A stretch of 64,000 nt of DNA from the NCBI RefSeq assembly GCF_022698165.1, contig NZ_JALDAY010000008.1, forward strand, positions 496,001-560,000, read 5' to 3'. Every line of letters starts with the position of its first letter. Position 1 is the stretch's first letter. Under the pieces are notes generated by a model, which searched no databases, was not told the origin of the DNA, and saw only the letters and a program-made list of their open reading frames with translations. Positions 26,163 through 34,747 of the stretch are shown here, in pieces. This DNA comes from Streptomyces cylindrosporus. Lineage in GTDB: Bacteria; Actinomycetota; Actinomycetes; Streptomycetales; Streptomycetaceae. The translations under genes and the position numbers were made by a program.

Positions 26163-26867
26163 TCATGGGCCGCCGAAGGGGCCGCTGCCGGGCGGCAGGA
26201 TGTCCTTGAGGGATTCGAGGGAAGGGCGGCGTCCGCGTTCTACGTGGACGAATGCCAGGGAGGCCGCGAGTTCGGTGTCTCCGGCGCAGATGGCCTCGTG
26301 CAGTTCGCGGTGTTCGGTGCACAGCACGCCGGGGTCGCGGTCGGAGGTGAGCCGGAACAGCCAGCGCACCCGGGCGCTGATCGGCGCCATCATCGAGATC
26401 AGCAGCCGGCTTCCGGACAGGTTCACGATCGCTTCGTGGAAGGCGGCGTTGGCGGTGGCGATCTCGGTCATCCGACCCTGGGCAGTGGCCAGTTCGGCGC
26501 GGGCGAAGGCGGGCGAGAGCAGCGCCGACGCATGGGCGTGGGCCTGTCGGCTGGCCAGGCGGGCGGCGAGGACTTCGAGGCTCGTGCGGATGCTGAACAG
26601 TTCGTCGATGTCGCGCAGGGTCAGCTGGGTGACCACGGACCCCCGGCGGGGCAGGGTCGTGATCAGCCCCTCTGCTTCGAGTTGGGGAAGGGCCTCGCGG
26701 ACCGGGATCCTGGAGACCTGCAGGCGCTCGGACAGTTCGCGTTCCAGCAGCCGTGTACCAGGCGGCAGTTCGCCTTCGATGATGCCGTCCCGCAGGTACT
26801 CGTACACCTTGGTGACCAGTGAACGGCCGTCCGGTCCGTCGGAGTCGATTGACGTCATGGCATACAA
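26163..26867 (-). CDS. GntR-family regulator with FCD ligand domain
   Basis: 234 residues from ATG 26867 (an ATG at 26858 is also possible). The winged helix-turn-helix has VYEYLRDGIIEGELPPGTRL, then ERLQVSRIPVREALPQLEAE and the wing LPRRGSVVTQL. The C-terminal FCD domain has metal-ligand-type residues in ANAAFHEAIV and CTEHRELHEAI. It is divergent from the MFS operon starting at 27222. A palindrome TTGGTATACCAG between them fits the TGGTnnACCA-type sites of FCD regulators. It probably represses the cluster until its substrate is present. Confidence 0.9.
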   Translation of the reverse strand: MYAMTSIDSDGPDGRSLVTKVYEYLRDGIIEGELPPGTRLLERELSERLQVSRIPVREALPQLEAEGLITTLPRRGSVVTQLTLRDIDELFSIRTSLEVLAARLASRQAHAHASALLSPAFARAELATAQGRMTEIATANAAFHEAIVNLSGSRLLISMMAPISARVRWLFRLTSDRDPGVLCTEHRELHEAICAGDTELAASLAFVHVERGRRPSLESLKDILPPGSGPFGGP

Positions 26868-27044
26868 GATAGCGCCGACCTGTCTTGAGTGACGTCTCCC
26901 GGCGGGGTGGCGAGCGCTCGGGGAAAGTTGCGAATCGTGGCGTCTGATCTGGTCATTTACCGTGACGAAATCTTTCGGCGTTCTCCCTTACGTCGAGTTA
27001 ACACGCGAACCCTGTAGCCCTGGATCCGGCCTTTGGTATACCAG
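26853..27044. promoter_or_regulatory. FCD-regulator operator(s) upstream of the catabolic cluster
   Basis: TTGGTATACCAG at 27033-27044 contains the perfect palindrome TGGTATACCA, 178 bp before the MFS start. Minus-strand TTGTATGCCA near 26861-26870 overlaps the regulator's own start and differs from it at two positions, so it may be an autoregulatory site. The 26868-27221 stretch is otherwise gene-free. Confidence 0.6.
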
Positions 27045-27221
27045 AAGCGTCGGTGGTCGACGGCGACACACCCACACCGGCACAGAGCGCGAAGACGCAC
27101 GCCCGCCCCCACCGTGCTGTTCCCGCGCCTGTCACCTCTCACGTCTCACGGTCTGCGACCGACACCCCCCGCTGCTCGCTGAAGGACCTCAACCGCGACA
27201 ACGACTCCTGGCAGGTTCCGT

Positions 27222-28670
27222 ATGAGTGCGTCCCCCGTATCCGCGTCCGCCCCGTCCCCGACACGTCCCGCCACCAACACCCTCGCCCGGGCCCTGGACG
27301 AGGCCGGCTTCACCCGGGCCCAGTTCTGGGCCCTGGTGATCATCCTGGCCGGCATGTTCTTCGACACCCTGGAGCAGAACTCCGTGGGGGCGATGGGCAG
27401 CCTCATCAAGTCGTCCCTGCACATCGGCGACAACGAACTGACCGCGATCAACACCGCCACCGTCATCGGCGGGCTCATCGGCCGCTTCGCCAGCGGCTGG
27501 ATCGCCGACCGCTACGGCCGCCGCGCGTCCCTGAGCGTCAACCTCCTCGTCTACACCCTGGGCGGGCTGCTCAGCGCCGTCGCCTTCGACTACGGCACCC
27601 TGCTGGCCAGTCGGCTGATCGTCGGCATCGGCCTGGGCGGCGAGTTCACGATCGGCATCGCGATGCTGTGCGAGATGGTCGCGACCCGCCACCGCGGAAC
27701 GCTCGTCGCCACTCTCAACATCGGCTCGGGCGGGGTCGGCAACTTCCTCTCCTACGGCCTGTTCCTCCTGCTCCTCGGCCCCGTCGCCCCCGCGCTCGGC
27801 GGCGACGACCTGGTCTGGCGCTGGACGTTCGTCCTGCTCGCCCTGCCGGCCCTGGTCGTCGTGGCCTACCGCCGACGTCTGCCGGAGACACCGCGCTTCC
27901 TGCTGTCCCAGGGCCGCGTCGACGACGCCAACCATTCCCTGGCGCGACTGAGCGGGGACTCGCTCGACCCGCGGCGCGTCGGATCCGTTCCGCCCGTTCT
28001 GAGCGCGGCGGACATCCCTGCCCGCAGGCTCAAGACGTCACCGGCCGCCGTCTTCCACCGCTCGGTGCTGTCCCGGACGATCACCATCGGCGCCGCCTCC
28101 TGGATGGCGTTCGGGGCGCAGGTCACCCTCAACTTCCTGATGCCGACCCTGCTGACCGAGCGCGGCTACTCCCTGTCCGACAGCCTCCTCTACACGATGA
28201 TCATGAACGTCGGCTCGCTGCTCGGGGCCTGCGCCTCGGCGCTGCTGGCCGGGCGTTGCGGCCGGCGGTGGGTGGTCGGCGCGGCCGGCAGCCTCGGCTG
28301 TCTCACTGCCGTCGCGTTCGCGCTTCTCGCCCAGGAGACCGCGGCCATCCTCGTCATCGGCGCGCTCTTCCAGTTCTTCACGATGATCACGAACACCACG
28401 CTGGCCGTGTGGTCGCCGGAGCTGTATCCGACCGCGATCCGGGCCAGCGGAACCTCCATCGTCAACGGCATCGGCAACATCGCCGGAGCGGTCATGCCGT
28501 TCGCCGCCATCGCCCTGTTCGACCGGTTCGACCTCGCCGGGGTCTTCGGGATGGTCGCGGTGATGTACGCCGCGCTCGTCATCGCCTCCCGGTTCGCCCC
28601 CGAGACCCGGGGCCGCACGTTGGAGGAGGTCAACGAGACCTCCGCACCGGCCACACCCGCCGACGCCTGA
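27222..28670 (+). CDS. MFS transporter, probably uptake of an organic acid
   Basis: 482 residues with 12 hydrophobic helices. After helix 2 it has GRFASGWIADRYGRRAS, and before helix 5 RLIVGIGLGGEFTIGIAM, with ETPRFLL after helix 6 and FAPETRGRTLEEV at the end. These are marks of the 12-TM sugar/metabolite:H+ symporter branch. It is the first gene of a rightward operon controlled by the divergent FCD regulator, so substrate uptake is more likely than export. The substrate is not readable. Confidence 0.87.
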   Translation: MSASPVSASAPSPTRPATNTLARALDEAGFTRAQFWALVIILAGMFFDTLEQNSVGAMGSLIKSSLHIGDNELTAINTATVIGGLIGRFASGWIADRYGRRASLSVNLLVYTLGGLLSAVAFDYGTLLASRLIVGIGLGGEFTIGIAMLCEMVATRHRGTLVATLNIGSGGVGNFLSYGLFLLLLGPVAPALGGDDLVWRWTFVLLALPALVVVAYRRRLPETPRFLLSQGRVDDANHSLARLSGDSLDPRRVGSVPPVLSAADIPARRLKTSPAAVFHRSVLSRTITIGAASWMAFGAQVTLNFLMPTLLTERGYSLSDSLLYTMIMNVGSLLGACASALLAGRCGRRWVVGAAGSLGCLTAVAFALLAQETAAILVIGALFQFFTMITNTTLAVWSPELYPTAIRASGTSIVNGIGNIAGAVMPFAAIALFDRFDLAGVFGMVAVMYAALVIASRFAPETRGRTLEEVNETSAPATPADA

Positions 28671-28740
28671 CGTCCGACCCGCGGCACCCGCACCGCCGTA
28701 CCCGATCACCCGCACAGCAACGCAAACCGGAGAGGCCACC

Positions 28741-29646
28741 ATGCAGTCCCTCAACGTCTCCGCCACCGCCAACGGCCTGAACTACCTGCCCGAATACCTC
28801 GCCGACCGGGAAGGCATCTTCCGTGACGCCGGTCTCGATGTCTCCGCCGTCGCCCGCGATCCGTGGACCGGTGTCCTCGACGACCTCGGCTCCGGGCGGG
28901 CCGACCTCGCCCTGGGCGGCCTGTGGGTGCCGGCCATGTACGCCGGCAGCGACCGCAAGCTGAGCGTCGTATGCCAGCTCAACCACCAGTTCCCGATGGC
29001 GATCGCCCTCCGTAGCACCGTCGCCGCCGTCGGCTTCACCCTCGCCGACCTGCGCGGCAGGACCGTCCTGGCGCCCGGAGCCGGCGGCAGCGCCCCCTAC
29101 GAGTTCACCGCCGGACTGCTGCGCGAGGCGGGCGTCGACCCCGCTGACATCCGCTTCGTGCGCGATCTGTCCACCGCGATGCTCGTGGAACTGTTCACCG
29201 CGGGCCTCGGCGACGCCATCATCGCCGACCTGGTCACCGCCACCGAACTCGAAGCCGCCGGAGCCGCCACGATCGTCTTCCGCCACCTCGATGACGGCGG
29301 CATCATGCCCAACAGCGTCTACTACTGCCGCACCGACCGCGTCGAGGAACTGCGCGAGCGCGTCACCGCCTTCGTGGCCTCGATCGATGCCGCGATGCGA
29401 CTAGTGCCCACCGCCGACCCGCACAGCGTCGACGCCGTCCTCAAGCACCGGTGGCCGGACAAGGATCAGGGCATCCTGCGCTTGGTATACCAGCAGCTGG
29501 CCGACAGCGCCGTGTGGCAGACCGTCGCCGTCGACGAGAGCGCCAGCGACCGTTGGATGCGCATCCTGGAGGACGGCGGCCTGGTCAACACCGCGCCCAC
29601 CTACGCCCAGCTCGCCGACGACACCTTCATGGCGGACTACCGATGA
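28741..29646 (+). CDS. NMT1/THI5-like solute-binding-type protein without signal peptide
   Basis: 301 residues of the THI5/NMT1 periplasmic-binding-protein fold: SATANGLNYLPEYLADREGI at the start, then DVSAVARDPWTGVLDDLGSG, and ADLALGGLWVPAMYA. It lacks any signal peptide or lipobox and no ABC permease or ATPase is nearby. So it is probably a cytoplasmic protein using this fold as an enzyme or sensor rather than a transporter subunit. It ends in an ATGA overlap with the OCD gene, so it is translationally coupled. A second copy of the regulator's operator lies inside it at 29482. Confidence 0.82.
   Translation: MQSLNVSATANGLNYLPEYLADREGIFRDAGLDVSAVARDPWTGVLDDLGSGRADLALGGLWVPAMYAGSDRKLSVVCQLNHQFPMAIALRSTVAAVGFTLADLRGRTVLAPGAGGSAPYEFTAGLLREAGVDPADIRFVRDLSTAMLVELFTAGLGDAIIADLVTATELEAAGAATIVFRHLDDGGIMPNSVYYCRTDRVEELRERVTAFVASIDAAMRLVPTADPHSVDAVLKHRWPDKDQGILRLVYQQLADSAVWQTVAVDESASDRWMRILEDGGLVNTAPTYAQLADDTFMADYR
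29482..29493. promoter_or_regulatory. Second TTGGTATACCAG inside the THI5-like gene
   Basis: Identical over all 12 bp to the site at 27033-27044. It spans codons TTG GTA TAC CAG; TTG and GTA are rare in high-GC Streptomyces genes, which suggests the site is kept for its DNA sequence. It could serve as a roadblock or looping operator. Confidence 0.5.
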
Positions 29647-30638
29647 CGGTGTTCCTCGACAGCACGGACCTCGACGGTCTTGTCGGCCGCGCCGAACTCA
29701 TCGACGCCGTACGGGCCGCCTTCCTCGACCTCGCCCGCGGACTGGCCGAACAGCCCGCCCCCCAGTCGCTCCCCGGAGCGGGCGACACCCAGTTCCTGCC
29801 GATGACCGCCACCTCCCACCGGCTGGGCCTCTCGGTGGTCAAGGTCATGTCGGACGCCCCCGCCAACCGGGCCGCCGGACAGCCCGCCCAACGCTCCACC
29901 GTCCTGGTCCTGGACGCCCGTACCGGCGAACGCCTCGCCATCCTCGACGGCGAGATCGGCACCCGAATGCGCACCGCCGCGGCCAGCGCGGTGGCCACCG
30001 ACGCCCTCGCCCGGTCCGACGCACGCGTGCTGGGCCTGGTCGGTGCGGGCCGACTCGCCGTCGAACACGTCCACGCCCTGCGGGAAGTCCGCGGCATCGA
30101 CACCGTGCACGTCTGGTCCCGCACCGCCGCCACCGTGCGCGCCTTCCGCCACGCCGTGGACGGGCTCCTCGACGTGATCGAAGCACCCGGCCCCCGACAG
30201 GTGACCGAGGCGGCCGACATCCTCTGCACTCTCACCCCCGCCCGGCACCCCGTCGTGTCCGGACAGTGGTTCCGGCCCGGCCTGCACGTCAACGCCGTCG
30301 GGGCCCCGCCGCGCCCCGACCACCGGGAGATCGACGCAACCGGCATGGCCCGCGCCACCGTCGTCGTCGACAGCACCGCCACCCAGCTCGCCAAGTCCGG
30401 CGAGGCCCTGCTGTCCATCGAGGAGGGCGCCACGCTCCCGCAGACCTTCGGCCGCGAACTCGGCGCCGTACTCGCCGGAACGACACCGGGCCGCCAACTC
30501 CCCTCCGACATCACCCTGTTCAACTCCGTCGGCATCGCCCTGGAAGACCTCGCCTACGCGGCCGTGGCCATCGCCCGCACCCGGATCCCCGACCGCTTCA
30601 GCACCGAGCGGCGGCTCCCCGCGGAGGTGGCACCGTGA
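29643..30638 (+). CDS. Ornithine cyclodeaminase/mu-crystallin family protein
   Basis: 331 residues from ATG 29643 overlapping the previous stop. Family marks: GEIGTRMRTAAASAVATDAL, the nucleotide-binding motif VLGLVGAGRLAVEHV, HVNAVGAPPRPDHREID and TLFNSVGIALEDLAYA. Members are NAD(P)-dependent and include ornithine cyclodeaminase, alanine dehydrogenase and ketimine reductases. It is coupled by GTGA to the racemase-like gene, so the two probably act on the same amino or imino acid. The exact reaction is not readable. Confidence 0.88.
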   Translation: MTVFLDSTDLDGLVGRAELIDAVRAAFLDLARGLAEQPAPQSLPGAGDTQFLPMTATSHRLGLSVVKVMSDAPANRAAGQPAQRSTVLVLDARTGERLAILDGEIGTRMRTAAASAVATDALARSDARVLGLVGAGRLAVEHVHALREVRGIDTVHVWSRTAATVRAFRHAVDGLLDVIEAPGPRQVTEAADILCTLTPARHPVVSGQWFRPGLHVNAVGAPPRPDHREIDATGMARATVVVDSTATQLAKSGEALLSIEEGATLPQTFGRELGAVLAGTTPGRQLPSDITLFNSVGIALEDLAYAAVAIARTRIPDRFSTERRLPAEVAP

Positions 30639-31372
30639 CCACGATCGCCGTCGTCAACTGCAACACCAGCACCACGATGACCGAGACCATCGCCGCCGGA
30701 GCCCGCGCCGCCGTCCGGCCCGGCACACGCATCCTGCCGCTCACACCCCACTGGGGCGTCCCTTCCGCGGAGGGCTGGTACGACAGCTTCCTCAGCGCCG
30801 CCTCGGTCCTGGACCTCCTCCAGCACCTGGACCAACCGGTGGACGGCGTCGTCATGGCCGGATTCGGCGAACACGGACGCGAAGGAGCCCGCGAACTCCT
30901 GAACGTCCCCGTCATCGACATCACCGAAGCCGCCGCACTGTTCGCACTCCTCCTGGGACGCCGCTTCGCCGTCGTCACGACACTGGCCCGCACCCAGGGC
31001 CAGATCGAGGACAGCCTGCGCACCGCCGGCCTCCTCCAACGATGCGCCGGCATCTACGCCACCGGCCTTGGCGTCCTCGACCTCGAACACGACCCCATCA
31101 CCACCGAGCAGGCGTTCATCGACTCCGCCCGCCAGGCCATCGCCGCCGGCGCGGAAGTCGTCTGCCTCGGCTGCGCCGGCATGTCAGGACTCGACACCCG
31201 CATGTCACAGCGCCTGGGCATCCCGGTCGTCGACGGCGTCAGCAGCGCGGTCTCACTCGCCGAATCCCTCATCCAACGCCACCTCACCACCAGCAAGATC
31301 GGAACGTACGCCGCTCCCCTCCCCAAACCCCGCCGCGCCCCGGCGACCCACATCACCGAACACCACAGGTGA
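30635..31372 (+). CDS. Asp/Glu/hydantoin-racemase superfamily protein with one catalytic Cys
   Basis: 245 residues from a GTG overlapping the OCD stop. VVNCNTSTTMTETIA at the N-terminus is the family substrate loop and CLGCAGMSGL carries the second catalytic Cys (Cys180). The usual first catalytic Cys (ACFGDPG in racemases) is replaced by AGFGEHG, with Gly76 at the Cys position. Two-base racemases need both Cys; arylmalonate decarboxylase has exactly this Gly/Cys arrangement. So a decarboxylase-like or isomerase activity is at least as likely as racemisation. It is the last gene of the operon. Confidence 0.85.
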   Translation: MTTIAVVNCNTSTTMTETIAAGARAAVRPGTRILPLTPHWGVPSAEGWYDSFLSAASVLDLLQHLDQPVDGVVMAGFGEHGREGARELLNVPVIDITEAAALFALLLGRRFAVVTTLARTQGQIEDSLRTAGLLQRCAGIYATGLGVLDLEHDPITTEQAFIDSARQAIAAGAEVVCLGCAGMSGLDTRMSQRLGIPVVDGVSSAVSLAESLIQRHLTTSKIGTYAAPLPKPRRAPATHITEHHR

Positions 31373-31577
31373 ACCCCTCGCGGGCCCAATCGATCGGGAG
31401 CGCAACGCCCACCACCCGTGACCACCTGATGAGAAATCGGCCACGCTCTGTCCCCTCCGAGGGGACGGACAAGCTGAGGGCTCACAGACGTGACCGATGC
31501 GGCTCGCACAAGGAAACAGCAGGTCGGCGACGTCCCTCGGAGGCCGAAACATGAGCCCGGCGCGGCCACCGACAGAA

Positions 31578-31604
31578 AAGCCCCAGGCCGCTGACCTGGG
31601 GCTT
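31578..31604. terminator. Duplicated tRNA-Gly terminator
   Basis: Arms AAGCCCCAGG and CCTGGGGCTT. It is nearly identical to the terminator at 40024-40050 behind the intact tRNA-Gly and stands in the same place relative to the tRNA fragment at 31612. Confidence 0.75.
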
Positions 31605-31611
31605 CAATAAG

Positions 31612-31654
31612 AGCGGGTGACGAGAATCGAACTCGCGCTCTCAGCTTGGGAAGC
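31612..31654 (-). repeat. tRNA-Gly 3'-end fragment (att scar, middle)
   Basis: 43 bp identical to the 3' part of the tRNA-Gly(CCC) gene at 40058, same orientation, and then divergent. Together with the terminator copy before it this is the expected product of site-specific integration into a tRNA gene. Confidence 0.88.
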
Positions 31655-32075
31655 GACGACGCTTTCGAAGTCGGAGCGCCTCTGACCTGGCCGTATGCAC
31701 TCTGGCGCAATGGTCGGGAGTGCGAGGTCGCACCGTTGTCGACCGTGGTTGACCGCTCTTAAGGGCACGCTATGGGCACAGGACTGCGGAACGACAGTCG
31801 GAGGGCCGCCTCGACGGGCTCTCGGCCCGACTCGGCTCGATCACTCGGCCGACCCGGGCGGCGCTTCGCCCGTGCACACTCCTCCGCCGAGGCCGCTCCC
31901 TCGCCGACCTCCTCTGCCAGGGAGGCGCGAGGAGCCCCTCCTCGCGGGTCAAGGGGCGTCCAGCCTGGGAAGCGGGTGCTGAGCCGAACGGTCGCTGTCG
32001 CAGGGGCACAGTTCCTTACTGGCAGGCCGTGGAGGGCCTGCCAGAACGGGCGGAGCCCGGTCGCGTGCCCCTGGT
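31655..32075. other. Island edge, gene-free, with integrase-side tail
   Basis: About 420 bp without a supported gene. 31655-31782 is homologous to 17278-17403. The minus frame ends SFRSPVPIACP and a stop at 31759. A long open frame continues to the right but has no integrase catalytic R..HxxR..Y motifs. I see only a residual 3' tail of whatever gene once faced the att site. Confidence 0.5.
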
Positions 32076-33311
32076 TCAGATGATGGTCCCGGCCTTGACG
32101 ACGTGGCGCAGGTTCTGTTCGGGGCGGGTGAGGATGCTGATGTCGTCCAGGGGGTTGCCGTCGACGACGAGCAGGTCGGCGTGGGCGCCCACGGTGAGTG
32201 TGCCGATCTCGCCCTCCATGCGCAGCAGCCGGGCGGCGGTGGTGGTCGCGGAGCGGAGGATGTCGGCCGGGGGCTGGACCTCGGCGCGCAGGGTGAACTC
32301 CTTGAGCTGGGCGGGGTGCAGCGGGCCGAGCAGGTCGCTGCCGTAGACGAGGTTGACACCTGCCTTGTGGGCGCGTTCGAGGGCGCTCAGGCCGGCCTCG
32401 TGGACGTCGGCGACCTTTCGGTAGGACTGTTCGGCCATGCCGGCCTGCCTGCCCAGCCGCGCCATCTGGTCGTAGGCGACCAGCGTCGGAACCAGGAAAG
32501 CGTCGTGTTCGAGCAGCAGGCTGATGGTCTCGTCGTCGAGGAGGTTGCCGTGTTCGACGCAGCGGACGCCTGCCCGCAGGGCGCGGTTGACGCCGCGGGG
32601 GTGGTAGCCGTGCACAGTGACGTAGCGGTTGTGGTTCTCGGCCTCGGTGACGGCGGCACGGATCTCCTCGTCGGTGTACTGGACGGCCGAGACCTCGTCG
32701 TGGGGTGAGGCGACGCCCCCGCTGATCAGCATCTTCAGGTGGGCGGCGCCCTTGCGAAACTCGTCGCGGGCGGCGGCGCGCACCGCCTCCACGCCGTCGG
32801 CGACGCGGGCGAAGGCGGGGCGGGACTGGCAACAGGGCAGGGTGTCGTCACTGAGCGGGCGGACGTCTCCGTGGCCGCCGGTCTGGGACAGGGCCTTGCC
32901 GCCGAACACCAGCCGCGGTCCGACGGCGAGGCCCTCGTCGATCGCCCGGGCCATGCCGTGGTCGGCGCCGCCGACGTCGCGCACGGTCGTGAACCCGCGC
33001 CGCAGCATGCGCTCCGCTTCCCGCAACGCGCGGACGGTGGCGTATCCGGCCGTCCAGTTGGCCGCCTCCCTCGCGTCGAAGGTGGTCAGCAGGATGTGGA
33101 CATGGGCGTCGACGAGGCCGGGCAGAACGGTGGCGCCTGCGGCGTCCAGGACCCGTACGTCCTCGGGGACGGCGGGCGGGCGTCCGGTGCCGTGGCCGGC
33201 GATGCGGCCGTCGGCGACCTCCAGCCATGAGGCGTCGGTCAGTTCGCCGCTCTCGGGGTGCAGCAGACGGGCGTTGGTGATCAGCAGGCGGGCGGCGGCG
33301 TGGGCGGTCAT
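32076..33311 (-). CDS. Amidohydrolase-superfamily metal-dependent hydrolase
   Basis: 411 residues from ATG 33311 with AAGGGA upstream. Metal ligands of the superfamily are visible: HxH in VDAHVHILL, LKMLISGGV with a possible bridging Lys, His in VTVHGYH and CVEHGN, and Asp in YGSDLLGP. The C-terminal strand domain ends IGTLTVGAHADLLVVDGNPL. This matches the imidazolonepropionase/Xaa-Pro dipeptidase (prolidase-like) branch. Its ATG overlaps the stop of a short upstream frame. It is divergent from the ABM gene. The substrate is probably a cyclic or linear amide. Confidence 0.88.
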   Translation of the reverse strand: MTAHAAARLLITNARLLHPESGELTDASWLEVADGRIAGHGTGRPPAVPEDVRVLDAAGATVLPGLVDAHVHILLTTFDAREAANWTAGYATVRALREAERMLRRGFTTVRDVGGADHGMARAIDEGLAVGPRLVFGGKALSQTGGHGDVRPLSDDTLPCCQSRPAFARVADGVEAVRAAARDEFRKGAAHLKMLISGGVASPHDEVSAVQYTDEEIRAAVTEAENHNRYVTVHGYHPRGVNRALRAGVRCVEHGNLLDDETISLLLEHDAFLVPTLVAYDQMARLGRQAGMAEQSYRKVADVHEAGLSALERAHKAGVNLVYGSDLLGPLHPAQLKEFTLRAEVQPPADILRSATTTAARLLRMEGEIGTLTVGAHADLLVVDGNPLDDISILTRPEQNLRHVVKAGTII

Positions 33312-33442
33312 GCGGGGGTCCCTTCCAGTTGTTCCGGGCTGCTGCCGGAGGCTTTCTCGCCGAGGGCGGTGACCAGCACGAGAAGGACATTGGTGGAGCC
33401 GACGCCGTCGTACAGGCAACCGATGGGGATGGGGGCGGACAT
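33308..33442 (-). CDS. Small frame translationally coupled to the amidohydrolase, possibly a gene remnant
   Basis: 44 codons from ATG 33442 (MSAPIPIGCLYDGVGSTNVL) ending in TGA that overlaps the amidohydrolase ATG as ATGA. The frame is open further upstream (YALNVAHLYGVADRRW) but without a start codon. So it may be the 3' end of a decayed gene rather than a true small protein. No family recognised. Confidence 0.35.
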   Translation of the reverse strand: MSAPIPIGCLYDGVGSTNVLLVLVTALGEKASGSSPEQLEGTPA

Positions 33443-33552
33443 GACCCCCGGACGGCCGATCGCGGCGGCCGAGCGGGTCCAGCGGCGGTCGGCGACGCCG
33501 TACAGGTGTGCAACGTTAAGTGCATATGAAGTATTCGTGCAATAGTTGGTGC

Positions 33553-33855
33553 ATGACGTTCACCGCACTGTCCCTCCGCCCCGCGCCCGGGCGCCGGGAC
33601 GAACTGATCGCGTACTACCGCTCGGCCGGCATCCTCGAAGCGTCCGGCGCAATCGCCTCGCAGGTCCTGGTCCCCGAGGACGACCCGGACACCGTCGTCG
33701 TCACCGCCCTGTGGGCCGACGACGACGCCCGTGCCGCCTGGCAGAATTCGCCCCGGCGCCTGGAATTCGCCCGCGGCATGGCACCCTTCTTCGACTCGGC
33801 CGACGCCGCGAGCACCCGCGTATTCCGCGTCGCCCACCATCACGTCACGCGGTGA
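33553..33855 (+). CDS. ABM-domain (antibiotic biosynthesis monooxygenase-like) protein
   Basis: 100 residues from ATG 33553 (MTFTALSLRPAPGRRDELIA). The alternating short strands and helix, with ALWADDDARAAWQNSPRRLE, fit the dimeric ferredoxin-like ABM fold. Such proteins are small monooxygenases or substrate-binding proteins. It precedes the RpiR regulator by 31 bp on the same strand. The intergenic TGCAACGTTAAGTGCA-like sequence before it may be regulatory. Confidence 0.75.
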   Translation: MTFTALSLRPAPGRRDELIAYYRSAGILEASGAIASQVLVPEDDPDTVVVTALWADDDARAAWQNSPRRLEFARGMAPFFDSADAASTRVFRVAHHHVTR

Positions 33856-33886
33856 ACCCGCCCGGCCTGCAAGGAGAACCGGCGCA

Positions 33887-34717
33887 GTGACCATCGAGGC
33901 ATGGCTCACCGACCGAACCGCTGGGACGCTCGGCCCGCAGGCCGGGCGCGTCATCCATGTCCTGGCCCGTGCACCCCAGTTCGCCAGCTACTCCTCGGCC
34001 CGCGAGGTCGCCGAACGCGCCGGGGTCAACGTCTCCACCGTGGTCCGCACCGCCCAGCAACTCGGCTTCGACGGCTGGCCCCAGCTGCGCGAAGAGCTGC
34101 GGGCCCGCTTCCTCACCTCGGTCTCCTCGGGAGACCTCACCCCCGGCCCGGCAGCCGACCCCGCGGCGCAGACCCTGCGCCAGGACGCCCACAACATCAA
34201 CGCGCTCGCCGCCCCCGAGACGCTGGACGCCATCCGCGCCACCGCGCGGGCCGTCAAGGCCGCCCGGCGCACCCTCGTCATCAGCTCCGGCAGCGGCGCG
34301 GGCCCCGCTCACATCCTCAGCTACCTGGGGACCATTGCCGGCCACGACATCCAGCTCGCCCTCGGCTCCCCCACCACCCAGGCCGTCCAGGTGGCCCGCC
34401 TGGAAGAGGGCGACTGCCTCATCGCCGTCAACGTCTGGCGCCTGACCCGGACCCTGCGCGCCCTCACCCGCCTCGCCCACCAGCGCGGCGCCACCGTCAT
34501 CGTCCTCACCGACCTGCGCTCCTCGCCTCTCGCCGAGGACGCCGACCATCTGATCGTCACTCCCGTCGAAGGCATCCACGGAGGCCCGTCCCTGACCGCC
34601 ATGGTGGCCACCGTCCAAGCCGTCCTCAGCGAACTGAGCGATGATGACGCCATCCGCTCATCAGGCCACATCCAGCAGATGTGGGAGGAACTCGACCTGA
34701 TGGACGACCAGCCCTGA
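33887..34717 (+). CDS. MurR/RpiR-family regulator
   Basis: 276 residues from a GTG with AAGGAGAA upstream. The N-terminal helix-turn-helix is SAREVAERAGVNVSTVVRTA, then LGFDGWPQLREELR, diagnostic of RpiR regulators. The C-terminal SIS domain has RTLVISSGSGAGPAHILSYL and GDCLIAVNVWR. RpiR SIS domains sense phosphorylated sugars or related metabolites. It probably controls the ABM and amidohydrolase genes beside it. Confidence 0.9.
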   Translation: MTIEAWLTDRTAGTLGPQAGRVIHVLARAPQFASYSSAREVAERAGVNVSTVVRTAQQLGFDGWPQLREELRARFLTSVSSGDLTPGPAADPAAQTLRQDAHNINALAAPETLDAIRATARAVKAARRTLVISSGSGAGPAHILSYLGTIAGHDIQLALGSPTTQAVQVARLEEGDCLIAVNVWRLTRTLRALTRLAHQRGATVIVLTDLRSSPLAEDADHLIVTPVEGIHGGPSLTAMVATVQAVLSELSDDDAIRSSGHIQQMWEELDLMDDQP

Positions 34718-34747
34718 ACGGCCGGTCCGCCGTGCCCGCCCCACCGA

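Noticed and set aside
17236..31654. The tRNA-like fragments as functional tRNA genes
   Set aside because: Only the 3' ~42 bp are present; there is no 5' acceptor strand or D-arm.
31759..32832. Possible integrase gene at the island edge
   Set aside because: The frame lacks the tyrosine-recombinase R..HxxR..Y residues and any serine-recombinase motif; most of it overlaps the amidohydrolase. Only a short tail homologous to other island edges is supported.
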